64,000 nucleotides of DNA from RGIG8775 sp045128735 (lineage in GTDB: Bacteria > Bacillota > Clostridia > Oscillospirales > CAG-272), in NCBI GenBank assembly GCA_045128735.1, contig JBGVRT010000100.1, positions 1 through 64,000 of the forward strand, given 5' to 3'. Below, one piece after another: positions 53,002 through 62,752 of this stretch; position 1 is the stretch's first letter, and each line of letters opens with the position of its first letter. The position numbers were made by a program, and so were the translations under genes. Below the pieces are notes generated by a model, which worked only from the letters and a program-made list of their open reading frames with translations, was not told the DNA's origin and did no database searches.

Positions 53002-53801
53002 TGAAAAAAATTGGTTTTGTTGACTATTACCTCAGCGAGTGGCACGCCAACAATTATCCCGCGTGGATAAGAGAGTTTGAAAGCGAATACGACGTTTCCT
53101 ACGCCTGGGCGGAGCTGGACGTTTCCCCCATCGACGGGGTCACAACCGCACAATGGTGCGAAAAGTTTGGGGTAAAACCTTGCAACACAATAGACGAATT
53201 ATGCAAAAATTGCGATGCAATCGTAATACTTGCTCCCTCTGACCCAGACAAGCATCTTGGATATGCCAAAGAAGTGCTTAGGCACGGAAAGCCAACATAT
53301 ATAGACAAGACCTTTGCACCCGATTTTTACACTGCTAATCAAATATTCAACATGGCAAAAAGATATGGCACACCGTTTTTTTCTACATCTGCGCTCCGAT
53401 TTGCTGACGAATTAAAGGCTCTTGAAGGTGCTGAAAAGCTAATAATTACAGGCGGAGGTTCAAACTTCGAGGAGTATTGTGTTCACACAATTGAAATTGC
53501 GGTAACATTGCTAAAAGATACTGTGGTCGAAGCAAATATACTCAATCAAGGCAAGCAAAAAATCTGTTCGCTTAAGACGGAAAAGGGCAAGCAGGCTACC
53601 GTTATATACACACCAAAGCTCGGGTTTACAGTGGCGGCTGAAATGGCTGACGGCACTTCAACATACACGAAAATTTCTTCGGATTTCTTCAGAAATCTTA
53701 TGAAGGATATTATAAGATTTTTTGAGGATAAAAAAGTTTCTTTTGACATTTCGGAAACTCTTGAGGTTATGAGGGTGCGCGACGCGCTTTTAGGAAAATA
53801 A
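53001..53801 (+). CDS. Gfo/Idh/MocA-like small oxidoreductase
   Basis: 266 residues. The N-terminus is a Rossmann-like fold without a clean glycine motif (IGFVDYYLSEWHANNYP). The phrase HGKPTYIDKTFAPDFYTA corresponds to the GKxVxxEKP segment, with Asp for Glu but Lys retained. The C-terminal domain is shorter than usual. It shares one base with the upstream gene (TAATG). Paralogues of this type accompany Gfo/Idh/MocA enzymes in sugar catabolic operons; its substrate is unknown. Confidence 0.75.
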   Translation: MKKIGFVDYYLSEWHANNYPAWIREFESEYDVSYAWAELDVSPIDGVTTAQWCEKFGVKPCNTIDELCKNCDAIVILAPSDPDKHLGYAKEVLRHGKPTYIDKTFAPDFYTANQIFNMAKRYGTPFFSTSALRFADELKALEGAEKLIITGGGSNFEEYCVHTIEIAVTLLKDTVVEANILNQGKQKICSLKTEKGKQATVIYTPKLGFTVAAEMADGTSTYTKISSDFFRNLMKDIIRFFEDKKVSFDISETLEVMRVRDALLGK

Positions 53802-53844
53802 TGTCATCAGACAACCGAATGAATATTGATTTGGAGGTTATGTT

Positions 53845-54687
53845 ATGAAATTAGGTGTTCTCACGGATTGCTTCAAAGAAGGTGTTGACAGAGGCATAAC
53901 ACTTGCGAGCGAGCTCGGCTTTAACGGAGTTCAGATATACGCAACGAAAGGTGTTTTCTCGGCTGACGGTCTTAACAAAGAAGCACGCGCAAAATACAAA
54001 AAATTACTCCGCGACAGCAAGCTTGAGATAAGCGCGCTATGCGGAGATATGGGCGGTCACGGTTATCAGATTGCCGCAGACAACCCTCTGCGAATAGAAA
54101 AGACAAAGCGAATTATCGACATTGCCGAGGATTTTGAGACCTCTGTCGTAACAACTCACATAGGGGTTATTCCTGCAGACAAAAGTGAGGAACGCTACAA
54201 GGTTATGCTTGATGCGTTGACGGCTTGCGGCAATTACGCAAAGACAAGAGGAGTTACTCTCGCCATTGAAACCGGTCCCGAAAGCGCCAATGTTTTGCTT
54301 GATTTCATCGAGGACACTCAGGGCGGCGTTGGCGTAAATCTTGACCCCGCAAACTTCGTTATGGTCACAGGTCAAGACCCCGTTGAGGCAGTAAAGCTAC
54401 TTGGCAAGCACATAGTCCACACGCATGTAAAGGATGGAAAAATGCTTATAAAAACCGACCCTAAAATTATTTACGACTGCTTTGCGGTTGGCGGAATTGA
54501 GGGGCTTAACGTTGCCGATTACTTCAAGGAAGTTCCCGTAGGAACGGGCGACGTTGACTTTCCTGCTTACATTACCGCGCTCAAATCAATCGGATATGAC
54601 GGATACCTTACCATCGAACGCGAGGCAGGCGGCGACCGCATAAAGGACATTTCAGAAGCAAAAAGCTTTATTGAATCGCTTATTTGA
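53845..54687 (+). CDS. sugar phosphate isomerase/epimerase (TIM barrel)
   Basis: 280 residues of the xylose-isomerase-like TIM-barrel family. LGVLTDCFKEGVDRGITLASELGFNGVQIY starts the barrel; VTTHIGVIP, TLAIETGPE, VGVNLDPANF and IVHTHVKDG carry the usual metal and substrate ligands, and GYLTIEREAGG closes it. Members isomerise or epimerise sugars or inosose. GGAGG precedes the ATG. It ends the operon before a strong terminator. Confidence 0.88.
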   Translation: MKLGVLTDCFKEGVDRGITLASELGFNGVQIYATKGVFSADGLNKEARAKYKKLLRDSKLEISALCGDMGGHGYQIAADNPLRIEKTKRIIDIAEDFETSVVTTHIGVIPADKSEERYKVMLDALTACGNYAKTRGVTLAIETGPESANVLLDFIEDTQGGVGVNLDPANFVMVTGQDPVEAVKLLGKHIVHTHVKDGKMLIKTDPKIIYDCFAVGGIEGLNVADYFKEVPVGTGDVDFPAYITALKSIGYDGYLTIEREAGGDRIKDISEAKSFIESLI

Positions 54688-54737
54688 ACACTTCGGAAAT
54701 AACCAAAACGGCGTTTATTCTTTGATTTTGTATAGCA

Positions 54738-54767
54738 AAAAGGAGCTGATTTTCAGCTCCTTTTATG
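54738..54767. terminator. terminator after the sugar operon
   Basis: AAAGGAGCTGA-TT-TTCAGCTCCTTTT, also usable by the convergent membrane-protein gene that stops at 54763. Confidence 0.8.
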
Positions 54768-55380
54768 TATTTGATTGTGACAAATTCATTCCTATCAGCA
54801 ACACCGAAACTCCAACGAAAATTGAAGCCACCGAACAAACAAGCGAGGAAACAACCCAATATATCTGCCCTAAGCTTCTAAAAAGTATCAACGAAGAAAT
54901 CGATCCTGCTATCAAGTCGTTCCAAAGTACTCCAACAAGTAACAATCCTGCAAAAAGTACAGATGCAGACGTACTTTGCGGCGTCTTTTGAATTTTAATA
55001 ACAGCGACAACGCCAAACACGAATACCGTAACATTCAGTAACATTCTGAGCATCCCAAGAATATCGGGAATTTGCGCAAGCCTAATGATAAGGTTTATCT
55101 GCTTTACTGTTTGCAGAAGTTCACTGAGAGCCACACACCCGATTATTGCCGAAAAAATTTTATAATTTGAGTCTTTTACAGCATACACCAAAAGCAACGC
55201 GCAAAAACAAAGCTCGACCGCGACCGATAAAAGCGATACTCCCGATGGAATATTGATTTGAAATGAAATCTCGGAACTGCGTCTAACATCAATAAAATAA
55301 AGTAAAAACACTCTAACAAGGTTAAACAAAGCCGCGACATATAACAAGGCTGAGACGTTGTTTTTTCTGCTACCGTTCAT
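54763..55380 (-). CDS. six-helix membrane protein of unknown function
   Basis: 205 residues with about six hydrophobic helices, for example SALLYVAALFNLVRVFLLYFI near the N-terminus, SLLSVAVELCFCALLLVYAV, and VVSSLVCSVASIFVGVSVLLI near the end. No transporter or enzyme motif is seen. GGAGG precedes the ATG. It is nine bases after the small gene at 55390-55731. Confidence 0.65.
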   Translation of the reverse strand: MNGSRKNNVSALLYVAALFNLVRVFLLYFIDVRRSSEISFQINIPSGVSLLSVAVELCFCALLLVYAVKDSNYKIFSAIIGCVALSELLQTVKQINLIIRLAQIPDILGMLRMLLNVTVFVFGVVAVIKIQKTPQSTSASVLFAGLLLVGVLWNDLIAGSISSLILFRSLGQIYWVVSSLVCSVASIFVGVSVLLIGMNLSQSNT

Positions 55381-55389
55381 ATTCGCCTC

Positions 55390-55731
55390 CTATTTTCTAT
55401 AATACACGTAATAGACAATAATGGTACGCTCTACGCCGCCGTGAGCATCGTCGGGGGCGGTTATCACCACTCCGTCCTTGGAAAGAAGCTCCCACGCCTG
55501 CATATTTTCGATTTTACATCGCATAAGTATATCACCCGAACCGAACACAAGCAACTCGTCGTCCTTAATATTAAGCGAGCCCTCGCGCCCGATAACCTCG
55601 TCCACCTCTCCGTGTTTTTCAGTAATGTATCTGACGTGGTGACCGCAAATACGCTTTGCCATATCGTATTTATAGCGCTTACTGTCGGGGTTATTGCTTT
55701 TTGTTAATTTTTCTAACAGCCTTTTTAACAT
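55390..55731 (-). CDS. small protein of unknown function
   Basis: 113 residues: a basic N-terminus (LKRLLEKLTKSNNPDSKRYKYDMAK, in part), then a beta-rich domain with EVDEVIGREGSLNIKDDELLVFG and VVITAPDDAHGGVERTI. It lies two bases after the amylase gene and may be on the end of the glycogen operon. No family recognised. Confidence 0.6.
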   Translation of the reverse strand: MLKRLLEKLTKSNNPDSKRYKYDMAKRICGHHVRYITEKHGEVDEVIGREGSLNIKDDELLVFGSGDILMRCKIENMQAWELLSKDGVVITAPDDAHGGVERTIIVYYVYYRK

Positions 55732-55733
55732 AT

Positions 55734-57647
55734 TTACTCCTGAACAAGCTTTAATATCATCGCGGTATTGGGAAGAACCGAAAGAGTATTATCATATTTC
55801 TTTCCCGTCAACAGGTCAACTACCTGACAGCCCAAAGCGCACCCCTTACTGCTTCTGCCTACGTTTGCAACGACAAGAATATTCTGTTCCCCGTTATAGC
55901 GTTCATAGGCAATGAAGCTGTTTTGATGCGAGATGATCTTGAACTTGCCGTCCTTGAACGCCGAGTTTTCTTTTCGGATTTCGCCAAGCTTTTTATAGTG
56001 TTCGGTAAGCTCAATGTTTTCCGCGCCCCACGGGAATGGTTGACGGCAGAAGGGGTCATGACCGCCCTCAATCCCTGCCTCGTCGCCGTAGTAGACCGAC
56101 GGAACGCCAAAGACTGTATACTGCAACGTTGAAGCAACCTTAAGCTTTGTAACTGCTTTTTTCACCTGTGTAGCATTCATTTTATGGTTTGAAAGCTCGG
56201 CATTTGTCAGTTCAAAGACGTCCTTATCCCCAAGAACAGACAAAATCCTTTCGGTATCGTGTGTACCGAGCGAGTTCATCAAGCTGTGACAAACGCTTTC
56301 GGGGTATGAGGAATAAAGCTCGGTAAGCACGTTATACAGCGTTTCGCTGTCTCCCTCATTGACGAAAGCAAGTATGCCGTTACGCACGGGATAATTCATA
56401 ACGCTGTCAAGCTGTTTTCCGCGGAAATATCTTCGGCGTTTTCCGTACGCAATCTTATCGGCAGCGTTTTCCCACACCTCGCCGATGATAATTCCCTGCC
56501 CGTCAGATGAATTTTTAACCGTCTCGCGAAGAATATCAAGAAAGTCGTTACTTAACTCGTCGGCAACGTCAAGACGCCAGCCGCCGATGCCCATTTTCAT
56601 ATATTTTTCGGCAACTCCGCCCTTATTACAGAGGAAGTCACGGCACTCTATACATTCGGGGTTAAGCTTTGGAAGTATCTCTATATTCCACCAACATTCA
56701 TAAGAGTCGGGAAATTCCTTGAAAAAATACCAATCCTTATACTCGGAATTTTCGCTTTGATACGCACCGACAGAATTGTATTTCCCGTAGCGGTTAAAAT
56801 AAACGCTGTCGCTTCCCGTATGGTTAAACACTCCGTCAAGGATTATTTTTATTCCTCGGGCATTGCATTTTTCGATAAGATTTTCAAGTGCCTTTTCGCC
56901 GCCGAACATAGCGTCTACCTTCATATAGTCGCCCGTATCGTATTTATGGCTTGAATATGCTTCAAAAATGGGATTTAAGTATATTACTGTAACCCCGAGG
57001 GATTGGAGGTAATCAAGCTTTTCGGCTATTCCCCAAAGATTTCCACCGAAAAATTCGTTATTATTCACGGGTGCACCGGGGTATTCGGCGTACTGCTTTA
57101 CGCCGCCCTGCCAATCGCTATTTATAATCACGTCGTCACGCGTACCGACCTCGCCATTACCGCAGAAAAATCTGTCGGTAAATATCTGATACATAGTTCC
57201 GCCGTGAAACCACTCGGGTGTCTTATAGTCGGGGCTATAGACAAGCAGGCGGAATTTGTCGGCAGAACAGTCGCTAAGGGTGAAATCAACGTTATTCATC
57301 GAGCTTGTAAACAGAGTTTCGTATCCGCGCACAAAGAGAAATTCATAATAGAAAAGCCCGTTGTCGTCACCGCAAAGCTCGCTGTCAAGCACAAGCTCGG
57401 TACGGTAGGTATCTATTCCGTTTTCAGTAGTCACGTATTCGAGAGCCAAATCACGCGCCTGCTCACCGTCTTTAGCAATGCGAAGCACCACGGCTGACTC
57501 GCCCAATTTTCTTGGGCATTCGACTTTTATTTCAAGTCTTGTATTAAGAGAAAACGCTCCCTTAACGGAAGCGTCCTCCCCATTTGCATATTTTGTTATC
57601 CTTGGCATAATTCCGCATTCGGCGGAATCGCGAAGTCTCAATAGCAT
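55734..57647 (-). CDS. GH13 alpha-amylase / neopullulanase-type enzyme
   Basis: 637 residues. The N-terminal 150 residues are a beta-sandwich, as in neopullulanases and cyclomaltodextrinases. The catalytic barrel has DGVFNHTGSDS (region I), GGWRLDVADEL with the nucleophile D360, IIGEVWEN with the acid/base E390, and NSLGTHDTERI with D464. It hydrolyses alpha-1,4 (perhaps also 1,6) glucans. No signal peptide is present, so it works in the cytoplasm on glycogen or imported maltodextrins. The start codon is directly after the glgP stop. Confidence 0.88.
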   Translation of the reverse strand: MLLRLRDSAECGIMPRITKYANGEDASVKGAFSLNTRLEIKVECPRKLGESAVVLRIAKDGEQARDLALEYVTTENGIDTYRTELVLDSELCGDDNGLFYYEFLFVRGYETLFTSSMNNVDFTLSDCSADKFRLLVYSPDYKTPEWFHGGTMYQIFTDRFFCGNGEVGTRDDVIINSDWQGGVKQYAEYPGAPVNNNEFFGGNLWGIAEKLDYLQSLGVTVIYLNPIFEAYSSHKYDTGDYMKVDAMFGGEKALENLIEKCNARGIKIILDGVFNHTGSDSVYFNRYGKYNSVGAYQSENSEYKDWYFFKEFPDSYECWWNIEILPKLNPECIECRDFLCNKGGVAEKYMKMGIGGWRLDVADELSNDFLDILRETVKNSSDGQGIIIGEVWENAADKIAYGKRRRYFRGKQLDSVMNYPVRNGILAFVNEGDSETLYNVLTELYSSYPESVCHSLMNSLGTHDTERILSVLGDKDVFELTNAELSNHKMNATQVKKAVTKLKVASTLQYTVFGVPSVYYGDEAGIEGGHDPFCRQPFPWGAENIELTEHYKKLGEIRKENSAFKDGKFKIISHQNSFIAYERYNGEQNILVVANVGRSSKGCALGCQVVDLLTGKKYDNTLSVLPNTAMILKLVQE

Positions 57648-60083
57648 TTATTTGTCCTCTTTAGGAAGTTTTTTAAGATTCCAGATATTCTTTGCGTAGT
57701 CCTCTATGCTTCGATCTGCAGCAAAGTAGCCTGCGGATGCGATATTCATAAGCGACATACGGTTCCACTTTTCCTTATCCTGATATGCGGTAATAAGGTT
57801 TTCGTGGGTCTGTCTGTAGGATTCGAAGTCGGCAAGACACATATAGGGATCAGCTATGCCGTAGCCCGAGAGAAGATAGTTGGCAATATCCGAGAAGGAT
57901 TCGCCTGCAAATCCTACGTTGAGGTAGTTAACTATTCTCTTGAGTCTCTCGTTATTTGCATAGTAAGACGCCGCATTGTAGCCCTTAAGCCAAAGCTCGT
58001 CAACCTCGTTAGCTGTAAGACCGAAGATAAACATATTATCCTCGCCTGCCGCCGCAAGCATCTCTACGTTTGCTCCGTCAAGGGTACCTATGGTAAGCGC
58101 GCCGTTTATCATAAGCTTCATACAGCCCGTACCGCTTGCCTCTTTACCTGCGAGAGAAATCTGCTCGCTTATCTCGGCAGAGGGTATAAGCGACTCGGCA
58201 AGCGAGACGTTATAGTCCTCAAGGAATACGACGCGGAGCTTCTCGCGGATCGCGGGATTCTGCTCGATATCCTTTCCGATATAGCAAAGAAGCTTGATTA
58301 TCTGCTTTGCCATATGGTATCCGGGTGCAGCCTTTGCACCGAAAATAAAGGTCTGAGGCTGAATATCAAGGTTTGGGTTTTCCTTAAGATCAAGGTAAAT
58401 TCCGATGATATTAAGGGCGTTGAGAAGCTGTCGCTTATACTCGTGAAGTCGCTTTATCTGCACGTCGTAAACCGAGTGCGTATCGATAGCGACGCCTGTT
58501 TTCTTCATAAGATAGTTAGAGAAGTTTATCTTATTCTGATGCTTAATATCGCGGACTGTCTGAAGAACGGTCTTATCATCGGCAAACTTTGCAAAGTTTG
58601 CAAGCTCCTCGGGGTTATGTCTGTAACCCGTACCGATGCAGTTATCAAGCAATTCGGCAAGCTTGGGGTTGGAGTAGCAAAGCCATCTGCGGTGAGCAAC
58701 GCCGTTTGTTACGTTACAGAAGCGCTCGGGGTACATTTTATAGAAATCCTTGAAGGTGGAGTTCTTAAGAATATCCGAGTGAAGCTTTGAAACGCCGTTT
58801 ATCGAATGAGATCCTATAACCGAAAGGTTAGCCATTCTCACCTGTCCGTAGCCTACGATACTCATTTTGGAAATTCTGTTCCAGTTGCCGGGGAAGCTAC
58901 GCCAAGCGTCCTTACAGAAGCGCTCGTTTATTTCCTTAATGATAGCGTAAATTCTGGGGAGCTTGAAGCGGAAGAGGTCCTCGTTCCAGGTCTCAAGCGC
59001 CTCGGGCATTACGGTATGGTTAGTGTAGGATACAGTTCTTGTAACGATATCCCACGCGTGCTCCCAAGAGAAGAAATAATCGTCTATGAGTATTCTCATA
59101 AGCTCGGGAATACAAAGTGCGGGGTGAGTATCGTTAATGTGGATAGCAACCTTTTCGGGAAGATTTACAAGAGTTCCGTAAACCGCCATATGGTCGCGGA
59201 TTATGCTCTGTACCGATGCCGATACAAGGAAATACTGCTGAGAAAGTCTTAACAGCTTACCTTCGGTATGGTTATCAGAGGGGTAAAGCACCTTAGAAAT
59301 AATCTCAGCATTGGTACTTTCCTCAAGAGCTCTTGTATACTGCCCTTGAGTAAACAGACCCATATTGAAATTACGTGTATCTCTCGCGCGCCACAAACGA
59401 AGTTGGCTTACCGCATCACTATCCGCACCAGAAATCATCATATCGTAAGGAACTGCCTCTATCTCCTCACAGTCCTCGTATATAACCTGAAGGTGCCCGT
59501 TCTGCCACTCCTCTTTGACCTTGCCTCCCATTTTCACATGGAATACACGGTCGGTTCTCGGAACGAGCCAAACCTCGCCGCCGGGAAGCCAGTTATCGGG
59601 AAGCTCTATCTGCATTCCGTCCACGATCATCTGCTTGAAAAGTCCGTATTCATAGCAAATTGAAAAGCCCGTAGCGGGATAATTCAAAGATGAAAGTGAG
59701 TCCATAAAGCACGCCGCAAGTCTGCCGAGACCGCCGTTTCCAAGACCTGCGTCGGGCTCGCATTCGTACAGATCCTCAAGCTCAAAGCCAAGCTCTGCAA
59801 GCGCTTTCTTATATTCCTCGTTTACTCCGAGATTGCAGAGATTGGTTTTCAGAGAGCGGCCAAGCAGGAATTCCATACACATATAATACACGCGTTTGGA
59901 GCCCGTCTGATTTACTCGCTTTTTGAAATCTCCTCTCTTGGAAGTCAAAATGTCCTTTACGGTAAGAACTGCCGCTTTGTATATCTGGTCACGGGATGCT
60001 TCGTGTGTGCTGCATCCGAACTGTCTGGACAGTTTTGCTTCAATATTTTCTTTGATTTGGTTTACTGTGGGTGTTTTTGCCAT
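57648..60083 (-). CDS. glgP: glycogen phosphorylase
   Basis: 811 residues, full length for the family. Landmarks: YYMCMEFLLGRSLKTNL, ACFMDSLSSL, YEYGLFKQ, TNHTVMPEALE, VTNGVAHRRWL, YDVQIKRLHEYKRQLLN and the pyridoxal-phosphate Lys K656 in ASGTGCMKLM, where most homologues have Asn-Met-Lys-Phe. It releases glucose-1-phosphate from glycogen. It lies between glgA and the amylase gene in a leftward glycogen operon. Confidence 0.96.
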   Translation of the reverse strand: MAKTPTVNQIKENIEAKLSRQFGCSTHEASRDQIYKAAVLTVKDILTSKRGDFKKRVNQTGSKRVYYMCMEFLLGRSLKTNLCNLGVNEEYKKALAELGFELEDLYECEPDAGLGNGGLGRLAACFMDSLSSLNYPATGFSICYEYGLFKQMIVDGMQIELPDNWLPGGEVWLVPRTDRVFHVKMGGKVKEEWQNGHLQVIYEDCEEIEAVPYDMMISGADSDAVSQLRLWRARDTRNFNMGLFTQGQYTRALEESTNAEIISKVLYPSDNHTEGKLLRLSQQYFLVSASVQSIIRDHMAVYGTLVNLPEKVAIHINDTHPALCIPELMRILIDDYFFSWEHAWDIVTRTVSYTNHTVMPEALETWNEDLFRFKLPRIYAIIKEINERFCKDAWRSFPGNWNRISKMSIVGYGQVRMANLSVIGSHSINGVSKLHSDILKNSTFKDFYKMYPERFCNVTNGVAHRRWLCYSNPKLAELLDNCIGTGYRHNPEELANFAKFADDKTVLQTVRDIKHQNKINFSNYLMKKTGVAIDTHSVYDVQIKRLHEYKRQLLNALNIIGIYLDLKENPNLDIQPQTFIFGAKAAPGYHMAKQIIKLLCYIGKDIEQNPAIREKLRVVFLEDYNVSLAESLIPSAEISEQISLAGKEASGTGCMKLMINGALTIGTLDGANVEMLAAAGEDNMFIFGLTANEVDELWLKGYNAASYYANNERLKRIVNYLNVGFAGESFSDIANYLLSGYGIADPYMCLADFESYRQTHENLITAYQDKEKWNRMSLMNIASAGYFAADRSIEDYAKNIWNLKKLPKEDK

Positions 60084-60141
60084 TGATTTAAGACCTTTCC
60101 TTTCTTTGCCTGCCCCTGCAGGCGGGAGTTTTGTGGAAGTA

Positions 60142-61581
60142 TCAGATTATACTTCCGTACATCTCGAGGTATTTCTTTGCCGAAATATTCCACGAGAAAT
60201 CAGTATTCATTATTTTCTTTACAAACGCGGTTCTCTTTTCTGCGTCGTTATAAAGTGATACAGCCGCGACCGTTCTGTCATAAAGCTCATATGCGGAATA
60301 GTTGGCGAAGGTAAAGCCGTTACCCATAAGCTCGCCGTCCTTTTCCCAATAGCCCTTTATGGAGTCGTAAAGGCCGCCCGTTTCTCTTACTACGGGAATT
60401 GCACCGTAGCGCGAGGCTATCATCTGCGAAAGTCCGCAGGGCTCGCTCTTGGAGGGCATTATGAAAATGTCGCAGGCGGCGTATATCCGCTTTGACAAAT
60501 CGCGGTCGTACTCGATAAGCGCACGTGCCTTTGTGGGGAATTTCCGTTCGAGGTCCCTGAACATATCCTCATATCCGACCTCGCCTTTTCCAAGCACTAC
60601 AAGCTGTACGTCGTTGTTCTCTAATAAATTATACACCATTTCTGCCACAAGGTCAAGACCTTTATGGGTAGCAAGTCGAGAAATTATAGCTAAAATCGGA
60701 ATATTTTTCTCCTCGGGAAGTCCAAGCGCCTTCTGAAGCTCCTTTTTATCGGTAGCTTTACCCTCAATGTCGTCTGCCGAGAAGTGGGCGGCTATGGCAC
60801 TGTCGGTTTCGGGATTATAGTAATCGTAGTCAATTCCGTTAAGTATTCCGCGAAGCTTATGGTGATTCTGATTGATAATATAGTGGAGTCCGTGAGAATA
60901 TTCCGAGGTGCGGATTTCATCGGCATATCTCGGGCTGACCGTGGAAACGATATCAGCGCAAACGATTGCACCCTTCATAAGGTTAAGGCATCCGTTATAT
61001 TCAAGGATATTCAGCGCATCACTGCCAAGGGCAAAGACGTCGCCAAGTATCGAAGTGCTATAGTAGCCCTGATACTCGATATTATGAATAGTAAACACCG
61101 TCTTTATGTTATCGTATCCCCTTCTCCATCTGAACAGGCAGTTGAGATAAACCACGCTGAGCGCCGCCTGCCAATCGTGTGCGTGAAGCACGTCGGGATA
61201 AAATCCAATTTTGTCCAACATTTCAAGCACCGCCATACAGAAGAAGGCGTAACGCTCGCCGTCGTCAAATTCACCGTAAAGCGTTTTGCGTGCGAAATAG
61301 TAGTCGTTTTCTATAAAGTAGTAGGTAACGCTGTCCTTTACAAGACTTTTAACGCCGCAATATGCTCTGCGCCACGCAAGCTTTACCTCAAAGCTTGCCA
61401 CGTTTTCCATCTGCGCTCTCCACTCGTCCTTTACCGCGCTGTAAAGCGGCATTACCACGCGCACGTCACACTCGGAGTCCGCCGCCTTTATGGCGGTAGG
61501 CAGTGAGCCCATTACGTCGCCCAGACCGCCCGTTGCCGCAAATGGCATTGTTTCTGCGCCGACAAATAAAATTTTACTCAT
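60142..61581 (-). CDS. glgA: glycogen synthase
   Basis: 479 residues, GT5 family. The N-terminal loop reads FAATGGLGDVMGSLP, with Ala where E. coli and many others have the ADP-glucose-binding Lys of KTGG. DVLHAHDWQAAL, YQGYYSTSIL, LHYIINQNHHKLRGILNGIDYDYYNP (in parts) and MPSKSEPCGLSQMIASRYG with the catalytic Glu are all normal. It elongates glycogen from ADP-glucose. It follows glgD by 27 bases. Confidence 0.95.
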   Translation of the reverse strand: MSKILFVGAETMPFAATGGLGDVMGSLPTAIKAADSECDVRVVMPLYSAVKDEWRAQMENVASFEVKLAWRRAYCGVKSLVKDSVTYYFIENDYYFARKTLYGEFDDGERYAFFCMAVLEMLDKIGFYPDVLHAHDWQAALSVVYLNCLFRWRRGYDNIKTVFTIHNIEYQGYYSTSILGDVFALGSDALNILEYNGCLNLMKGAIVCADIVSTVSPRYADEIRTSEYSHGLHYIINQNHHKLRGILNGIDYDYYNPETDSAIAAHFSADDIEGKATDKKELQKALGLPEEKNIPILAIISRLATHKGLDLVAEMVYNLLENNDVQLVVLGKGEVGYEDMFRDLERKFPTKARALIEYDRDLSKRIYAACDIFIMPSKSEPCGLSQMIASRYGAIPVVRETGGLYDSIKGYWEKDGELMGNGFTFANYSAYELYDRTVAAVSLYNDAEKRTAFVKKIMNTDFSWNISAKKYLEMYGSII

Positions 61582-61608
61582 AAAAATCCTTTCACGCGTT
61601 TTACGCGA

Positions 61609-62739
61609 TTAAACTCTCATTCCCTTTCCGATGAAGAAAGGCATTGTCTGGTGTCCCGACAGCACACGTCCGTCGTTGATAACCACGTTCTTATCTGTAA
61701 TGACACAGTTAAGGGTTACGTCAGAGCCGATATAGGTATCCTGAAGAATGATGGCATTCTTGATAACCGCGCCCCTTCCAACCTTTACGCCACGGAAGAT
61801 GATCGAATTTTCAACAGTTCCATCGATAACGCAACCGTCGGCGATATAGGAATTCTTAACCGAAGCGTTCTCGGTATACTTTGTGGGGGCGGAGTTTCTT
61901 ACCTTAGTATAGATAGGAGCGTTGGGGCACTCGAAAAGCTCTCTGCGCTTTTCGGGGTCAAGAAGCTCCATATTACAGGAGAAGTACGCCTCAAGCGAGC
62001 CGATAATATTATAATATCCCTTATGGTGGTATACGTAGAATTTATCCTTCCCCATATTCTTGGAAATAAGGTCCATATAGAAGTGGCTATATCCGCGGGA
62101 AGAAGCCTCGTTAAGAGCAGCTATAAGGTATCTGCGCTTAACTATAACGATATTTGTGCTTACCTCTGCATTCTCCGTTGGTTTACCGCGAGATACACCG
62201 GTAAGTTTTCCGTCAGCATCGGTTTCAAGCGTGATAAGGCTTGTATTATTGGTATGATCCCCATAGTTAAGATGTGCACCGACGATAGTAATATCAGCTT
62301 CTGTCTCCTCGTGCTGCTTGAATGCCGCAGAAATATCTATGTTGCATATAGCATCACAATCAGACATAACAATGTTCTCCTCGTTACATCTTTTGATAAA
62401 GCTCATTACGCCCATAAGCGCTTCAAGTCTTGTGGTGTAAAGCTTATTAGCCTCTGGACCCGTATAAGACGTGATGAAGGGAGGAAGAATTTTAATACCG
62501 CCCGAACGCCTTGCCAAATCCCAGTCCTTTCCCGTACCGATATGGTCGAGAAGCGACTGATAATTATCGTGAGTAATAATACCAACCTTGGTTATATCTG
62601 AGTTAACCATATTGGACAGTGCAAAATCTATAAGTCTGTATCTGCAACCGAAGGGCACACTTGCCATAGTTCTGTTACCTGTAAGCTGAGGTACAGATTG
62701 GTCGTGTATATTGGAAAAAATCAATCCTGCTGCGTTCAT
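61609..62739 (-). CDS. glgD: GlgD-type ADP-glucose pyrophosphorylase regulatory subunit
   Basis: 376 residues. It resembles GlgC but lacks the GGxGxRL catalytic loop: the start reads AAGLIFSNIHDQSVPQLTGNR. It keeps the nucleotidyltransferase fold (MSDCDAICNIDIS) and the C-terminal left-handed beta helix (GCVIDGTVENSIIFRGVKVGRGA, shown in part). In Firmicutes GlgD forms a mixed enzyme with GlgC and raises its activity. Thirteen bases separate it from glgC. Confidence 0.93.
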   Translation of the reverse strand: MNAAGLIFSNIHDQSVPQLTGNRTMASVPFGCRYRLIDFALSNMVNSDITKVGIITHDNYQSLLDHIGTGKDWDLARRSGGIKILPPFITSYTGPEANKLYTTRLEALMGVMSFIKRCNEENIVMSDCDAICNIDISAAFKQHEETEADITIVGAHLNYGDHTNNTSLITLETDADGKLTGVSRGKPTENAEVSTNIVIVKRRYLIAALNEASSRGYSHFYMDLISKNMGKDKFYVYHHKGYYNIIGSLEAYFSCNMELLDPEKRRELFECPNAPIYTKVRNSAPTKYTENASVKNSYIADGCVIDGTVENSIIFRGVKVGRGAVIKNAIILQDTYIGSDVTLNCVITDKNVVINDGRVLSGHQTMPFFIGKGMRV

Positions 62740-62752
62740 ATTTACTGCCTCC

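Noticed and set aside
54671..54991. 106-codon plus-strand frame after the isomerase gene
   Set aside because: It runs across a terminator and antisense to the membrane-protein gene, without a ribosome site.
57804..58790. 328-codon plus-strand frame opposite glgP
   Set aside because: glgP is fully conserved here; the opposite frame has no features.
61651..62601. 316-codon plus-strand frame opposite glgD
   Set aside because: Shadow of glgD; composition is that of a reverse complement of a beta-helix protein.
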